Shown here in pieces: positions 8,745 through 16,273 of a DNA stretch of 64,000 nt. How positions within the stretch are numbered: position 1 is the first letter of the stretch; each line of letters starts with the position of its first letter. The position numbers and the translations under genes are program-made. This stretch comes from Devosia neptuniae (GTDB taxonomy: Bacteria; Pseudomonadota; Alphaproteobacteria; Rhizobiales; Devosiaceae). Under the pieces are notes generated by a model. The model saw only the letters and a program-made list of their open reading frames with translations. It was not told the origin of the DNA and ran no database searches. The DNA is taken from contig NZ_CP104965.1 in NCBI RefSeq assembly GCF_025452235.1, forward strand, positions 1,612,001-1,676,000, written 5' to 3'.

Positions 8745-9275
8745 ATGGCCCGCATCGCCCGTATCATATCGCAACAGCCGGTGGCGCCCGGCCCCGATCT
8801 GCTGGATGCAGCGCGCTTCCTGCCGCAAAATCGGCGTCGCCTGAGCGGGCCGGGACTGCGCAGTTTTCTCGCTATTGCCGATCTATGGCAGCTCAATGAA
8901 GAACAGCGCCGGCTGGTGCTCGGCTATCCGGCGCGCTCGACCTATTACCTCTGGATAAAGCAGGCGCGGGCGCAGGAAAGCCTGCTGCTCGATGCCGATG
9001 TGCTGACGCGGATTTCGGCTGTGCTGGGCATTCATCAGGCGCTGGGCGTGTTGTTTGCCAATCAGGCCGAGGCGCTGGCCTGGCTGCGCGGACCCCATGC
9101 CGCCCCGGTCTTTGGCGGCCAGCCGCCATTGGCGCTGATCACCAGCGGATCGCAGGATGGCCTGCTGCTGGTGCGGCGCTTTCTCGACGCAGCACGCGGC
9201 GGGCTCTATATGCCGCCCAACCGAGCCGATCAGGATTTTGCGCCGCTGGGCGACGAGGCCATTGTCTGGCAATGA
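8745..9275 (+). CDS. Xre/MbcA/ParS-type antitoxin (DUF2384)
   Basis: The 176-residue protein has a helical N-terminal DNA-binding part (LRSFLAIADLWQLNEEQRRLVLGYPARSTYY, here split) and a C-terminal DUF2384-like toxin-binding region ending GLLLVRRFLDAARGGLYMP. It is the cognate antitoxin for the RES protein that follows: the stop TGA overlaps the toxin ATG by four bases. GGAG is placed six bases before the ATG. In this family the antitoxin neutralises the toxin and represses the operon. The palindromes upstream suggest the same here. Confidence 0.9.
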   Translation: MARIARIISQQPVAPGPDLLDAARFLPQNRRRLSGPGLRSFLAIADLWQLNEEQRRLVLGYPARSTYYLWIKQARAQESLLLDADVLTRISAVLGIHQALGVLFANQAEALAWLRGPHAAPVFGGQPPLALITSGSQDGLLLVRRFLDAARGGLYMPPNRADQDFAPLGDEAIVWQ

Positions 9276-9943
9276 CCGAGCAGCGCATTGCGGCGCCGCG
9301 GCCGTGCTATCGCCTGATCCCCTCGCAATTTCCGCCTATCGGCCTGTTCGACACGGTGAGCACGCCGGCAGACCTCGAAGCGGTGATGGACCTCGCTGGC
9401 TGGACCAATGACCGGCTGGTGAGCGAACGGCTGCGTCGCCTGCCTGAGAGCGAATGGGCGTTCGGGCGAACCAATTCGAGCATCATCATGGCCGCGTTCC
9501 TGCACGCCCCGCCGGGCGGCACCCGCTTTGCCGGGCCTGACCTGGGCGCCTGGTACGCCGCCGCGGCCATCAACACTGCGGTGGCAGAAGTGGCCCATCA
9601 TCTGCGCCGCGAATTGGTCGCCCGCGACGTCCCGGCGATGACGCGGACCTATCGGACCTATCATTGCCGGCTGCAAGGCGACTATCTCGACCTGCGCGGC
9701 CAACAGGCCGAACGGCCCGCGCTTTATGACGGCACGGATTATGCCGTGAGCCAAGCCTTCGGCGAGGCCGAGCGCGCCGGGGGCGGCGATGGCCTGGTCT
9801 ATGACAGCCTGCGCCACAAGGACGGCGCCAATGTCGTGGCCTACCGCCCCTCCAAAGTGCTCGACGTGGTGCAGGGCGAGCATCTGGATGTCGGTGTTAG
9901 CGCGGAGGTTTCGACGGTTCAGGTGCGGCGGCTGAGCGAATAG
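9272..9943 (+). CDS. RES-domain toxin
   Basis: RES-domain toxins of type II systems degrade or phosphorolyse NAD+. This 223-residue protein keeps the residues that name and define the domain: Arg85 in GGTRFAG, Tyr95 in AWYAAAA, Glu106 in VAEVAHHL and Ser179 in VYDSLRHKDGANVVAYRP. It therefore looks catalytically intact. It is translationally coupled to the antitoxin and ends one base short of the convergent methyltransferase gene. The toxin-antitoxin pair with its REP flank separates the livGFHM operon from livK, which suggests arrival by transfer, although base use does not look foreign. Confidence 0.92.
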   Translation: MTEQRIAAPRPCYRLIPSQFPPIGLFDTVSTPADLEAVMDLAGWTNDRLVSERLRRLPESEWAFGRTNSSIIMAAFLHAPPGGTRFAGPDLGAWYAAAAINTAVAEVAHHLRRELVARDVPAMTRTYRTYHCRLQGDYLDLRGQQAERPALYDGTDYAVSQAFGEAERAGGGDGLVYDSLRHKDGANVVAYRPSKVLDVVQGEHLDVGVSAEVSTVQVRRLSE

Positions 9944-9944
9944 C

Positions 9945-10532
9945 TCAGCGTCGCGCACTGACCCAGAGCCAGCGGGTGGGCAGGGCGTCGTAACCGGTGC
10001 CGTCTTCCTCGGTCAGCTCGAGCTCGGTCCATGCTGCGGCGGCGCGGTAATGGGCGAGCAGGGTTTCCGCGCTGGGATAATTGTAATAGCGGCCGAACTG
10101 GTCGCGGCCTTCGCCATGACCCGCCTTGAAGCTGGCCACGAAGAGCCCGCCCGGTTTCAGGGCGCGGTGGATTTGGGTGAGATTGCCAGTCAATTCGGTG
10201 GCCGGGGCATGCAGCAGTGAGGCGCTGGCCCACACGCCATCATAGAGCGCGGCCGCATCGAGTTCGTCAAACCGCATCACCTGTACCGGCCGGCCGATAT
10301 GGCGGCTCGCCTCCGCCGCCAGTTCGCGCGAGGCATCGGTGGGGTGAATGTCGAAGCCATGCGCCAGCATATGGGCCGCGTCATCGCCGCCGCCGGCCCC
10401 CAATTCGAGAATTTTAGCACCCACTGGGAGCGCGGCGAGAAAGTCCGCTAGATGCCGGCCAATACGCCGCTGGTGCCGTACATAGGTCGCGGCGTTTTCA
10501 GCGTAGAACCGCAATGTGTTGTCATCGGCCAT
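9945..10532 (-). CDS. Class I SAM-dependent methyltransferase
   Basis: Motif I of the Rossmann methyltransferase fold is ILELGAGGGDDA, followed by an acidic end of beta-2 (FDIHPTDAS) and the post-motif ALKPGGLFVASFKAG. The protein is about 195 residues and resembles UbiE/Methyltransf_11-type small-molecule methyltransferases; the substrate is unknown. An ATG five codons upstream (10547) abuts the U-tract of the livK terminator. GGAGG at 10538-10542 is spaced five bases from the ATG at 10532, so I take 10532. It probably depends on read-through from livK or on a promoter hidden in that terminator region. Confidence 0.88.
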   Translation of the reverse strand: MADDNTLRFYAENAATYVRHQRRIGRHLADFLAALPVGAKILELGAGGGDDAAHMLAHGFDIHPTDASRELAAEASRHIGRPVQVMRFDELDAAALYDGVWASASLLHAPATELTGNLTQIHRALKPGGLFVASFKAGHGEGRDQFGRYYNYPSAETLLAHYRAAAAWTELELTEEDGTGYDALPTRWLWVSARR

Positions 10533-10547
10533 GATTGCCTCCGGCAT

Positions 10548-10576
10548 AAAAAAGCCCGGGATCGCTCCCGGGCTTT
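10548..10576 (-). terminator. Rho-independent terminator of livK
   Basis: On the minus strand AAAGCCCGGGA-gcga-TCCCGGGCTTT is followed by a run of T. It lies 22 bases after the livK stop and only about 16 bases before the methyltransferase start. Confidence 0.85.
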
Positions 10577-10598
10577 CATTATTTCATTGCTGGCGAAA

Positions 10599-11804
10599 TT
10601 ACTGGATTTCGCCCTTTTCGACGAACTTGCCGCCTTCGACAGCCAGTTCGACGATAATGCCGTCAACGTCACCGGCTGCGTCGAAATCGAGCGGGCCGCC
10701 GGCGCCGTCATAGTCGATGTCAGTGCCGGCCTTGATCAATTCGACTGCCTTGGTCCATTCGCCGGGCAGGATCTTTTCGCCGGGAGCGGAAGCAACGTCA
10801 CGCAGAGCGGCCGAGAGGCCTTCGCGGTCGGCCGAGCCATTCTTTTCGATGGCGAGAGCCAACAGGAATGCCGCGTCATAGGCCTGGGGGGCATAGGTCG
10901 CGTTGGCTTCGATGCCGGCAGCATTGGCCAGATCGACATAGGTGGTGGTGGCAGTGCCTGCCGGCGCGCCGGCGCGGGTGGCGATCAGGCCCTCGACGGC
11001 GGCAGCGTCGATACCGGTCAGCAGGTCATCGCCGACCATGCCGTCACCGCCGACATAGGTGGTGAAATTGCCGGACTCGACGGCCTGGCGCAGCACGGTG
11101 TTACCCGAAGCATTGGCATAGGCCAGGATGACCAGGTTCTGCGACGCGACCAGATTGCCCAGTTCGGCGCGGTAATCGGCCTTGCCTTCTTCATGGGCGA
11201 GATTGGCCGCCACGGTACCGCCGCCGGCGGTGTAGGCAGCCGAGAGCGCGTCGGCGAAGCCCTTGCCATAGTCATTGTTGACATAGGTAATGGCAATGTC
11301 CTTGACGCCCTTGGCGAGCAGCAGGTCAGCCAGCTTGACGCCCTGCAGCGCATCCGAGGGGGTGGTGCGATAGACGAGGTCATTGTCGTCCAGCGTGGTC
11401 AGGGCCGGGGCCGAAGAGGCCGGCGAGATGAAGACCACATTGCCCGACTTGCCCGAGCCATTGAAGGCGCCGATGGTTTCGCCGGTGCACAGTGCACCGA
11501 CCACGGCCGTCACATTGTCGGAATTGATGACCTTGTCGGCAGCAGCGGCCGCAGCGGTCGCGTCGCAGGCGCCGTCGGCCGAGATCAGCTTGAGCTCGCC
11601 GCCCAGAATGCCGCCCTGCTCGTTGACCTGCTTCACCACCAGCTCGGCGCCGGCAAAGATCGGTGGGGTCAGCGATTCAATGGGGCCGGTAAAGCCGCCG
11701 ATGAAGCCGATAGTGGCTCCGGTGTCCTGCGCGATGGCCGGTGCGGCGACCGCAAGGGTCGAGGCAGCAACTGCCAGGGTCAGGGTCTTGGTCAGAATGT
11801 TCAT
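10599..11804 (-). CDS. livK: Branched-chain amino acid-type ABC transporter substrate-binding protein
   Basis: A 401-residue periplasmic binding protein. It has a Sec signal peptide (about residues 1-26, ending PAIAQ) and a Peripla_BP_6 fold beginning ATIGFIGGFTGP. Typical parts are VGALCTGETIGAF, VFISPASSAPALT and YVNNDYGKGFADAL. It is the obvious partner of LivGFHM at 4.7-8.5 kb, although it is on the other strand and 2 kb away. AGAGGGA is correctly placed upstream of the ATG and a terminator follows the gene. High GC in a binding protein with many Ala residues is normal for this genome. Confidence 0.92.
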   Translation of the reverse strand: MNILTKTLTLAVAASTLAVAAPAIAQDTGATIGFIGGFTGPIESLTPPIFAGAELVVKQVNEQGGILGGELKLISADGACDATAAAAAADKVINSDNVTAVVGALCTGETIGAFNGSGKSGNVVFISPASSAPALTTLDDNDLVYRTTPSDALQGVKLADLLLAKGVKDIAITYVNNDYGKGFADALSAAYTAGGGTVAANLAHEEGKADYRAELGNLVASQNLVILAYANASGNTVLRQAVESGNFTTYVGGDGMVGDDLLTGIDAAAVEGLIATRAGAPAGTATTTYVDLANAAGIEANATYAPQAYDAAFLLALAIEKNGSADREGLSAALRDVASAPGEKILPGEWTKAVELIKAGTDIDYDGAGGPLDFDAAGDVDGIIVELAVEGGKFVEKGEIQ

Positions 11805-11883
11805 CTAGGTCCCTCTCAATGGTCGTCCCGCTGGTGCGGCCCTTGCACGGCGCCAGTCTTGCACGCGGAACGACACGTCTTCG

Positions 11884-11902
11884 GGGGCGCCACGTGCGCC
11901 CC
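11884..11902. promoter_or_regulatory. Palindrome in the livK upstream region
   Basis: GGGGCGC-cacgt-GCGCCCC is a perfect seven-base inverted repeat located about 80 bases before livK. It could be an operator or leader hairpin. I recognise no known regulator site in it. Confidence 0.35.
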
Positions 11903-12032
11903 GCCAAGCCAGGACTGTTGCATATTGGAAATTCGGAGTCACCTTGTATTGATTGGCAAAACCGGGCCTTGTGACTGTTGCTTAACGCGGATGGTTTTTG
12001 GATAGATTGAGGCCTTATGCGGTGAGGGCGGC

Positions 12033-13055
12033 ATGATTTTTCGTCGGCTTGGAGGGGCGCTGCTGAGCCTGATGCTGCTTGCGGCGCCAGTCGCGGCACA
12101 GGTGAGCGTGCTCGATCAGGCGCAGGACAATGTCGGGGTCGCTCCCCCGCCACCGCCCCCGGTCTGTGGCACCCAGCCGTTGGCCATTGCGCGCATGAGC
12201 TGGCCCTCGGCGGCATTGCTGGCCGAAATTCATGCGCGGATCTTGGCCGCCCAGTTCGGCTGCGAGATCAAGGTCATCCCCGGCGATCTGGCGGCGACCG
12301 GCTCGTCCATGGGTTCGACCGGCCAGCCCGCCGTAGCGCCCGAAATGTGGATCAACCGGATCGCCGAATTGTGGAACCCGGCCATCGAGGCGCAGATGGT
12401 GCGGCCTGCCGCCCCCAGCTATGCCGAAGCCAATTTCGAGGGCTGGTTCATTCCCGATTATGTGGCGGGGGCGCACCCCGAATTGGCCAGTGCCGCCGCG
12501 CTGGCTGCGGCGCTACCCACGCTCAATGGCGGGACCAAAGTGCGCTTCGTCTCCTGCCCGCCCGATTGGGCCTGCGCATTGATCAATCGCAATCTGGTGC
12601 GGGCCTACGGGCTGGGCAATCTGGTCGAGATTGTCGAGCCGGCAAATCGGTTCGAAATGGACACGCTGATCGGGGAGGCCGTGAGCCGGCAGGAGGCTAT
12701 CGTTTTCTACTACTGGCAGCCCAATGCGGTGCTGGCGCAATTTGGTTTCCGGCCGCTCGATATGGGTCCCTACAATGAGGCCAATGCCAAGTGCCTGGCG
12801 AGCCTGTCCTGCCCCAGTCCCGCGCCGTCGGCCTTTGCGCCGGAGACGGTGGTGACGGCGCTAGCCGAATGGGTGTTTACCGACATCCCCACCATTGCCG
12901 GCTATTTCCAGCGCAGTTCCCTGCCACTGGCTGAGATGAATGGCCTATTGGCCCAGCTCAACCTGCCGGGCGCGACCATCGAAGGGGTAGCCGATCGCTT
13001 CGTTTCCGAACGCGGCGATATCTGGCGTCAATGGGTGGGGAATGACGCGCCGTAA
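12033..13055 (+). CDS. Glycine betaine/choline-type ABC transporter substrate-binding protein (OpuAC domain)
   Basis: The protein has a signal peptide (residues 1-22, ending PVAAQ), a proline-rich linker (VAPPPPPPVCG) and an OpuAC-like binding domain. Supporting pieces are IARMSWPSAALLAEIHARIL, EMWINRIAELWNP, FEGWFIPDYV and YWQPNAVLAQFGF. Such proteins bind quaternary amines between aromatic residues, and Trp and Tyr are present at the expected places. No permease or ATPase gene adjoins it, so it is an orphan or serves a transporter elsewhere. A small hairpin CAGGG-N6-CCCTG (13056-13071) directly follows the stop. Confidence 0.85.
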   Translation: MIFRRLGGALLSLMLLAAPVAAQVSVLDQAQDNVGVAPPPPPPVCGTQPLAIARMSWPSAALLAEIHARILAAQFGCEIKVIPGDLAATGSSMGSTGQPAVAPEMWINRIAELWNPAIEAQMVRPAAPSYAEANFEGWFIPDYVAGAHPELASAAALAAALPTLNGGTKVRFVSCPPDWACALINRNLVRAYGLGNLVEIVEPANRFEMDTLIGEAVSRQEAIVFYYWQPNAVLAQFGFRPLDMGPYNEANAKCLASLSCPSPAPSAFAPETVVTALAEWVFTDIPTIAGYFQRSSLPLAEMNGLLAQLNLPGATIEGVADRFVSERGDIWRQWVGNDAP

Positions 13056-13268
13056 CAGGGCATTTACCCTGCTCTGCAAAGGCCATGTCCGCGGCGGCGG
13101 TTCGTTGTCAGACTGTCACATCAGCTCGATAGTTTCCGCCATTTTGTTTCCGGTAAGTGGCTGGTAACAAACGAATTTTATCGAGTTCTTTAGAAGATAT
13201 TCATGCCTTGTCGCCGATAAGATGGTGCAATGGGGCCGGCTGATGCGCCCATATCCCTCTGGTAGAGC

Positions 13269-14774
13269 ATGCGCCGCGATCCCAATCTCAAAGCCATTAT
13301 CGACAGCTATAGCAGCATGGCGCTGGGCGCGGCATTGGTGATTGCCGGGCTCGTGCTGGCAAGCCTGTGGGCCATGTGGGGCGGGCTGGGTTCGCTCACC
13401 CTGCCGCTGGCGGTGCTGGCGGGCGGCTCGGTGCTGATCGGACTGTTGTGGCTGGGCTATCGTCGCCTGCGCGGCGGGGTGGCGGCGGCGCTGCTGGCCA
13501 ATCGCGAGGCGATGGATTCGGTGCAGCGCGATGCCCTGACCGGGGTGTTCACGCGCTCGCATTTCCTGCAGGTGCTGGGCGGCGAGGTCTATCACGGCTC
13601 CGAAAGCGCCGTGGGCTATATGCAGCTCGATATGGATAATCTCAAGCTGCTCAATGACAGCGCCGGGCATGGCGCCGGCGACGCGGCTTTGGTGCATCTG
13701 GCGCGTACGCTGGGCAAGCTGATGCCGGGCGCCATTATCGGGCGGCTGGGGGGCGATGAATTCGGCATTGCTATTATTGGCCATGACAATCGCGCCGCCT
13801 TGCGCCGGCTGGCCGAGGAATTGCTGCGCCAGCTCGACAAGCCCGTGACCATTGGCGGGCGCCCGGTGCGGCTATCGGCTTCGGTGGGCATCGCCCTGGC
13901 GCCGGCCGATGCGATTGACGTCGTCGATCTCATCTCCAAGGCCGATCTGGCGCTGTATAAGGGCAAGAAGGCGGGCCGCCGCACGGTGGTGGCCTTCGAT
14001 GCCGACATGCTGGGCGACGAGCGGCATCGGCGCTTCATCGAGCGCGAATTGCGCGCGGCTTTGCTGATGGATGAGCTGGAGCTGCATTACCAGCCGGTGT
14101 TTTCGGCGGCGACGATGACCATCAAATCGCACGAAGCCCTGGTGCGCTGGCGGCACAAGGTGCGTGGCATGATCCCGCCCGGCCAGTTCGTGGGCATTGC
14201 CGAGGAGAGCGACCTGATCGACCGGCTGGGCGATTGGGTGCTGCGGCGCGCCTGTGCGGACCTGCCCGCCCTGGGCAGTGACTCGGTAGCGGTCAATGTG
14301 TCGCCGGCCCAATTGCGCCATGCCGATTATGCTGCCCGCTTTGCCGCCGTGCTGATGGAAACCGCAACCGATCCGCGGCGGATCATCGTCGAAATCACCG
14401 AGACCGTGCCGCTCAATGCCGGCGGGGTGGCCATGGCGAACCTCGAGGCCCTGCGCGCCATGGGCGTGCGCATCGCCATCGACGATTTCGGGGCCGGGCA
14501 TGCAAGCCTGCAATATCTGCGCGGCTTTGCCTTCGACATCATCAAGATCGACCGCACCTATGTGGCCAATCTGGCCGATAGCCGGATCGATGCGATGATC
14601 GTCTCGGCGATCTGCGACATCGCCCGCTCGCTGCCGGTCGAAGTGATTGCCGAAGGCGTCGAGACCCAGGAGCAATTGGCCAAGCTCAAGCTGGCCGGCG
14701 TCACCGGCCTGCAAGGGTTCCTCTTGGGCCGACCCGCCGCCCTGGTGCGCGAACGGCGGGCCAGCGCGGCTTAA
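13269..14774 (+). CDS. Membrane GGDEF-EAL protein (cyclic di-GMP turnover)
   Basis: Two membrane segments (about residues 17-62) precede a GGDEF domain with an intact active site (RLGGDEFG, 161-165) and an EAL domain starting EALVRWR (289). In the EAL domain the metal and catalytic residues appear intact: VNVSPAQL, EITET, DDFGAG, IKIDRTY and EGVETQ. No RxxD inhibitory site lies just before GGDEF (the stretch is LMPGAIIGRLGG). It may therefore make c-di-GMP without product inhibition, degrade it, or switch between the two. No separate sensor domain is visible. The gene overlaps the convergent next gene by three bases. Confidence 0.94.
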   Translation: MRRDPNLKAIIDSYSSMALGAALVIAGLVLASLWAMWGGLGSLTLPLAVLAGGSVLIGLLWLGYRRLRGGVAAALLANREAMDSVQRDALTGVFTRSHFLQVLGGEVYHGSESAVGYMQLDMDNLKLLNDSAGHGAGDAALVHLARTLGKLMPGAIIGRLGGDEFGIAIIGHDNRAALRRLAEELLRQLDKPVTIGGRPVRLSASVGIALAPADAIDVVDLISKADLALYKGKKAGRRTVVAFDADMLGDERHRRFIERELRAALLMDELELHYQPVFSAATMTIKSHEALVRWRHKVRGMIPPGQFVGIAEESDLIDRLGDWVLRRACADLPALGSDSVAVNVSPAQLRHADYAARFAAVLMETATDPRRIIVEITETVPLNAGGVAMANLEALRAMGVRIAIDDFGAGHASLQYLRGFAFDIIKIDRTYVANLADSRIDAMIVSAICDIARSLPVEVIAEGVETQEQLAKLKLAGVTGLQGFLLGRPAALVRERRASAA

Positions 14775-15583
14775 TTGGCTGCTGGTTCAACACCATCGCG
14801 CGCCGCTTCGATCTTGCGGCGCTCTTCCTCGGTCAAATCCAGCCGCGTCAGTTCCGCATCGAGCAGGATCGGGTGCTTGCTGCCGGCGTGGAGCACCGCC
14901 AGGGCCTGGCCATCGCCGTTGAGCCAGAACAGGTCCTGCTTGCGCCCAATGCGCGAGGCGATATTGGGGCCGGGTTTCTTGCCGGGGCGGGGAATGATGT
15001 AGGCCACGGCCTTGGCGCCCACCACATTGGATATAGCCACCACATTGACCGGAATCGGGGTCAGCGGCAACGCCTTGCGGGCCATTGCCCGCACCCGGTC
15101 GGCCCGGGCGCCCTTGAAGAACAAAGCGGCGCCGAGCGCGCCCAGGCCCAGCACGAAGGCCGCGCCGACAATGATGCGGTTCCACAGCATGTCGAGCCCC
15201 AGGCTGAGGCCGACGATCTGCGGCTTGTCGGCGGAGCGGACGACTTCGACCTCATAATCCTTGGTGCCGAAATCGACGAACATCAATTCGATATCGCGCT
15301 CGAAGGTCTTGCCTTTGACACTATAGGTCACATGCGCCTCGCAATCGGTGAAGACGAAGCGGCGGGTGGTGCAATGGCCGTCCTCCACCGTGGAATCGTA
15401 GACCACCACCGGGTTCTGCGAGATGATGATGTCATTGTAGATGCCGGGCGCCTGCCAGACGGCGATGAAGCCGGCAATGCCCAGGAACATGAGCCCGCCT
15501 AGATAGGAGAAGATGCCGGGCACGATGCCGGTCTTGCGCAGCTTGAGCGGTCGGGTGGGGAAGGCGGAGGCGAGATCGGTCAT
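14771..15583 (-). CDS. Hypothetical membrane protein (DUF3592-like layout)
   Basis: A 270-residue protein with two clear membrane segments (about residues 22-45 and 133-157) flanking a roughly 85-residue loop that contains VTYSVKGKTFERDIELMF. This layout resembles DUF3592 proteins, but I am not sure of the family. The loop has two cysteines (DGHCTTRRFVFTDCEAHV) that could pair if it is periplasmic. The C-terminal domain is soluble (AYIIPRPGKKPGPNIASR) and ends in a charged helix. No function can be assigned. It converges on the GGDEF-EAL gene. Confidence 0.7.
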   Translation of the reverse strand: MTDLASAFPTRPLKLRKTGIVPGIFSYLGGLMFLGIAGFIAVWQAPGIYNDIIISQNPVVVYDSTVEDGHCTTRRFVFTDCEAHVTYSVKGKTFERDIELMFVDFGTKDYEVEVVRSADKPQIVGLSLGLDMLWNRIIVGAAFVLGLGALGAALFFKGARADRVRAMARKALPLTPIPVNVVAISNVVGAKAVAYIIPRPGKKPGPNIASRIGRKQDLFWLNGDGQALAVLHAGSKHPILLDAELTRLDLTEEERRKIEAARDGVEPAAN

Positions 15584-15749
15584 GAGCGAAATCCGCTTTA
15601 TCGGTTTGAACGCACCCGGCGCGTCAACTGCAAGGCAGCAGTGCGCATGACAGGCTGGCGACAGCTAGCCTTCTGTCGTAGTTGCGTCTAGTGGTGGCGA
15701 AGCGATATAACGGCGTACCAGCCAGTTCGGTGCAGCGGGGAGCAAGCAG

Positions 15750-16166
15750 TTGGATTTGAAGCGCATAAATGATCACATCAGTGTTTCCGGGCAAATCCAG
15801 CCTGAAGACATAGCAGCGCTCAAGGCCCAGGGCTTTACCACGATCATCAATAATCGCCCCGAAGGCGAATCGCCCGATCAGCCGGATGGCGCCGCAATCG
15901 AGGCGGCCGCCAAGGCGGCTGGGCTGGCCTATTATGCTATTCCACTGGGCCGTGAAGGGGTTTCCCCCGCCATGGTCGAGGCGACCAAGGCCGCGCTCGA
16001 GGGGAGCACAGGCCCGGTGTTTGCCTTCTGCCGTTCGGGAACGCGCTCGACCACTCTGTGGGCGCTGAGCCAGGCCGGCGAATTGGATGCGGGCGAGATC
16101 ATCGCCCAGGCGGCCGAGGCCGGCTATGACATGAGCCATTTGGCCGGTCACCTCAGCCGCGACTAG
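15750..16166 (+). CDS. DUF442/TIGR01244-type phosphatase-like or sulfurtransferase protein
   Basis: The 138-residue protein has the cysteine loop FCRSGTRSTTLW, the Cx5R signature of the dual-specificity phosphatase fold. It also has the N-terminal pattern IQPEDIAALKAQGFTTIINN, seen in the domain found alone or fused to persulfide dioxygenase (Blh) proteins. The likely role is sulfur transfer or phosphatase chemistry. It starts with TTG: GGGGAG at 15737-15742 is seven bases upstream. Unlike bigR/blh loci, no ArsR regulator or metallo-hydrolase adjoins it. Confidence 0.85.
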   Translation: MDLKRINDHISVSGQIQPEDIAALKAQGFTTIINNRPEGESPDQPDGAAIEAAAKAAGLAYYAIPLGREGVSPAMVEATKAALEGSTGPVFAFCRSGTRSTTLWALSQAGELDAGEIIAQAAEAGYDMSHLAGHLSRD

Positions 16167-16224
16167 ACGGTATTTTTTCGGCGGCATGGCCGGGCGACCG
16201 GCCCGGCCCATTCCAGACTGAGCC

Positions 16225-16243
16225 GGATCGCTCCCAGCGATCC
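16225..16243. other. Perfect hairpin in the pyc leader
   Basis: GGATCGCT-ccc-AGCGATCC has eight-base arms and a three-base loop. It ends 30 bases before the pyc start codon. There is no T-run, so it is not a classic terminator. Confidence 0.6.
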
Positions 16244-16273
16244 TACGCCCCCTCCTGCTCGGAATTTATATCG

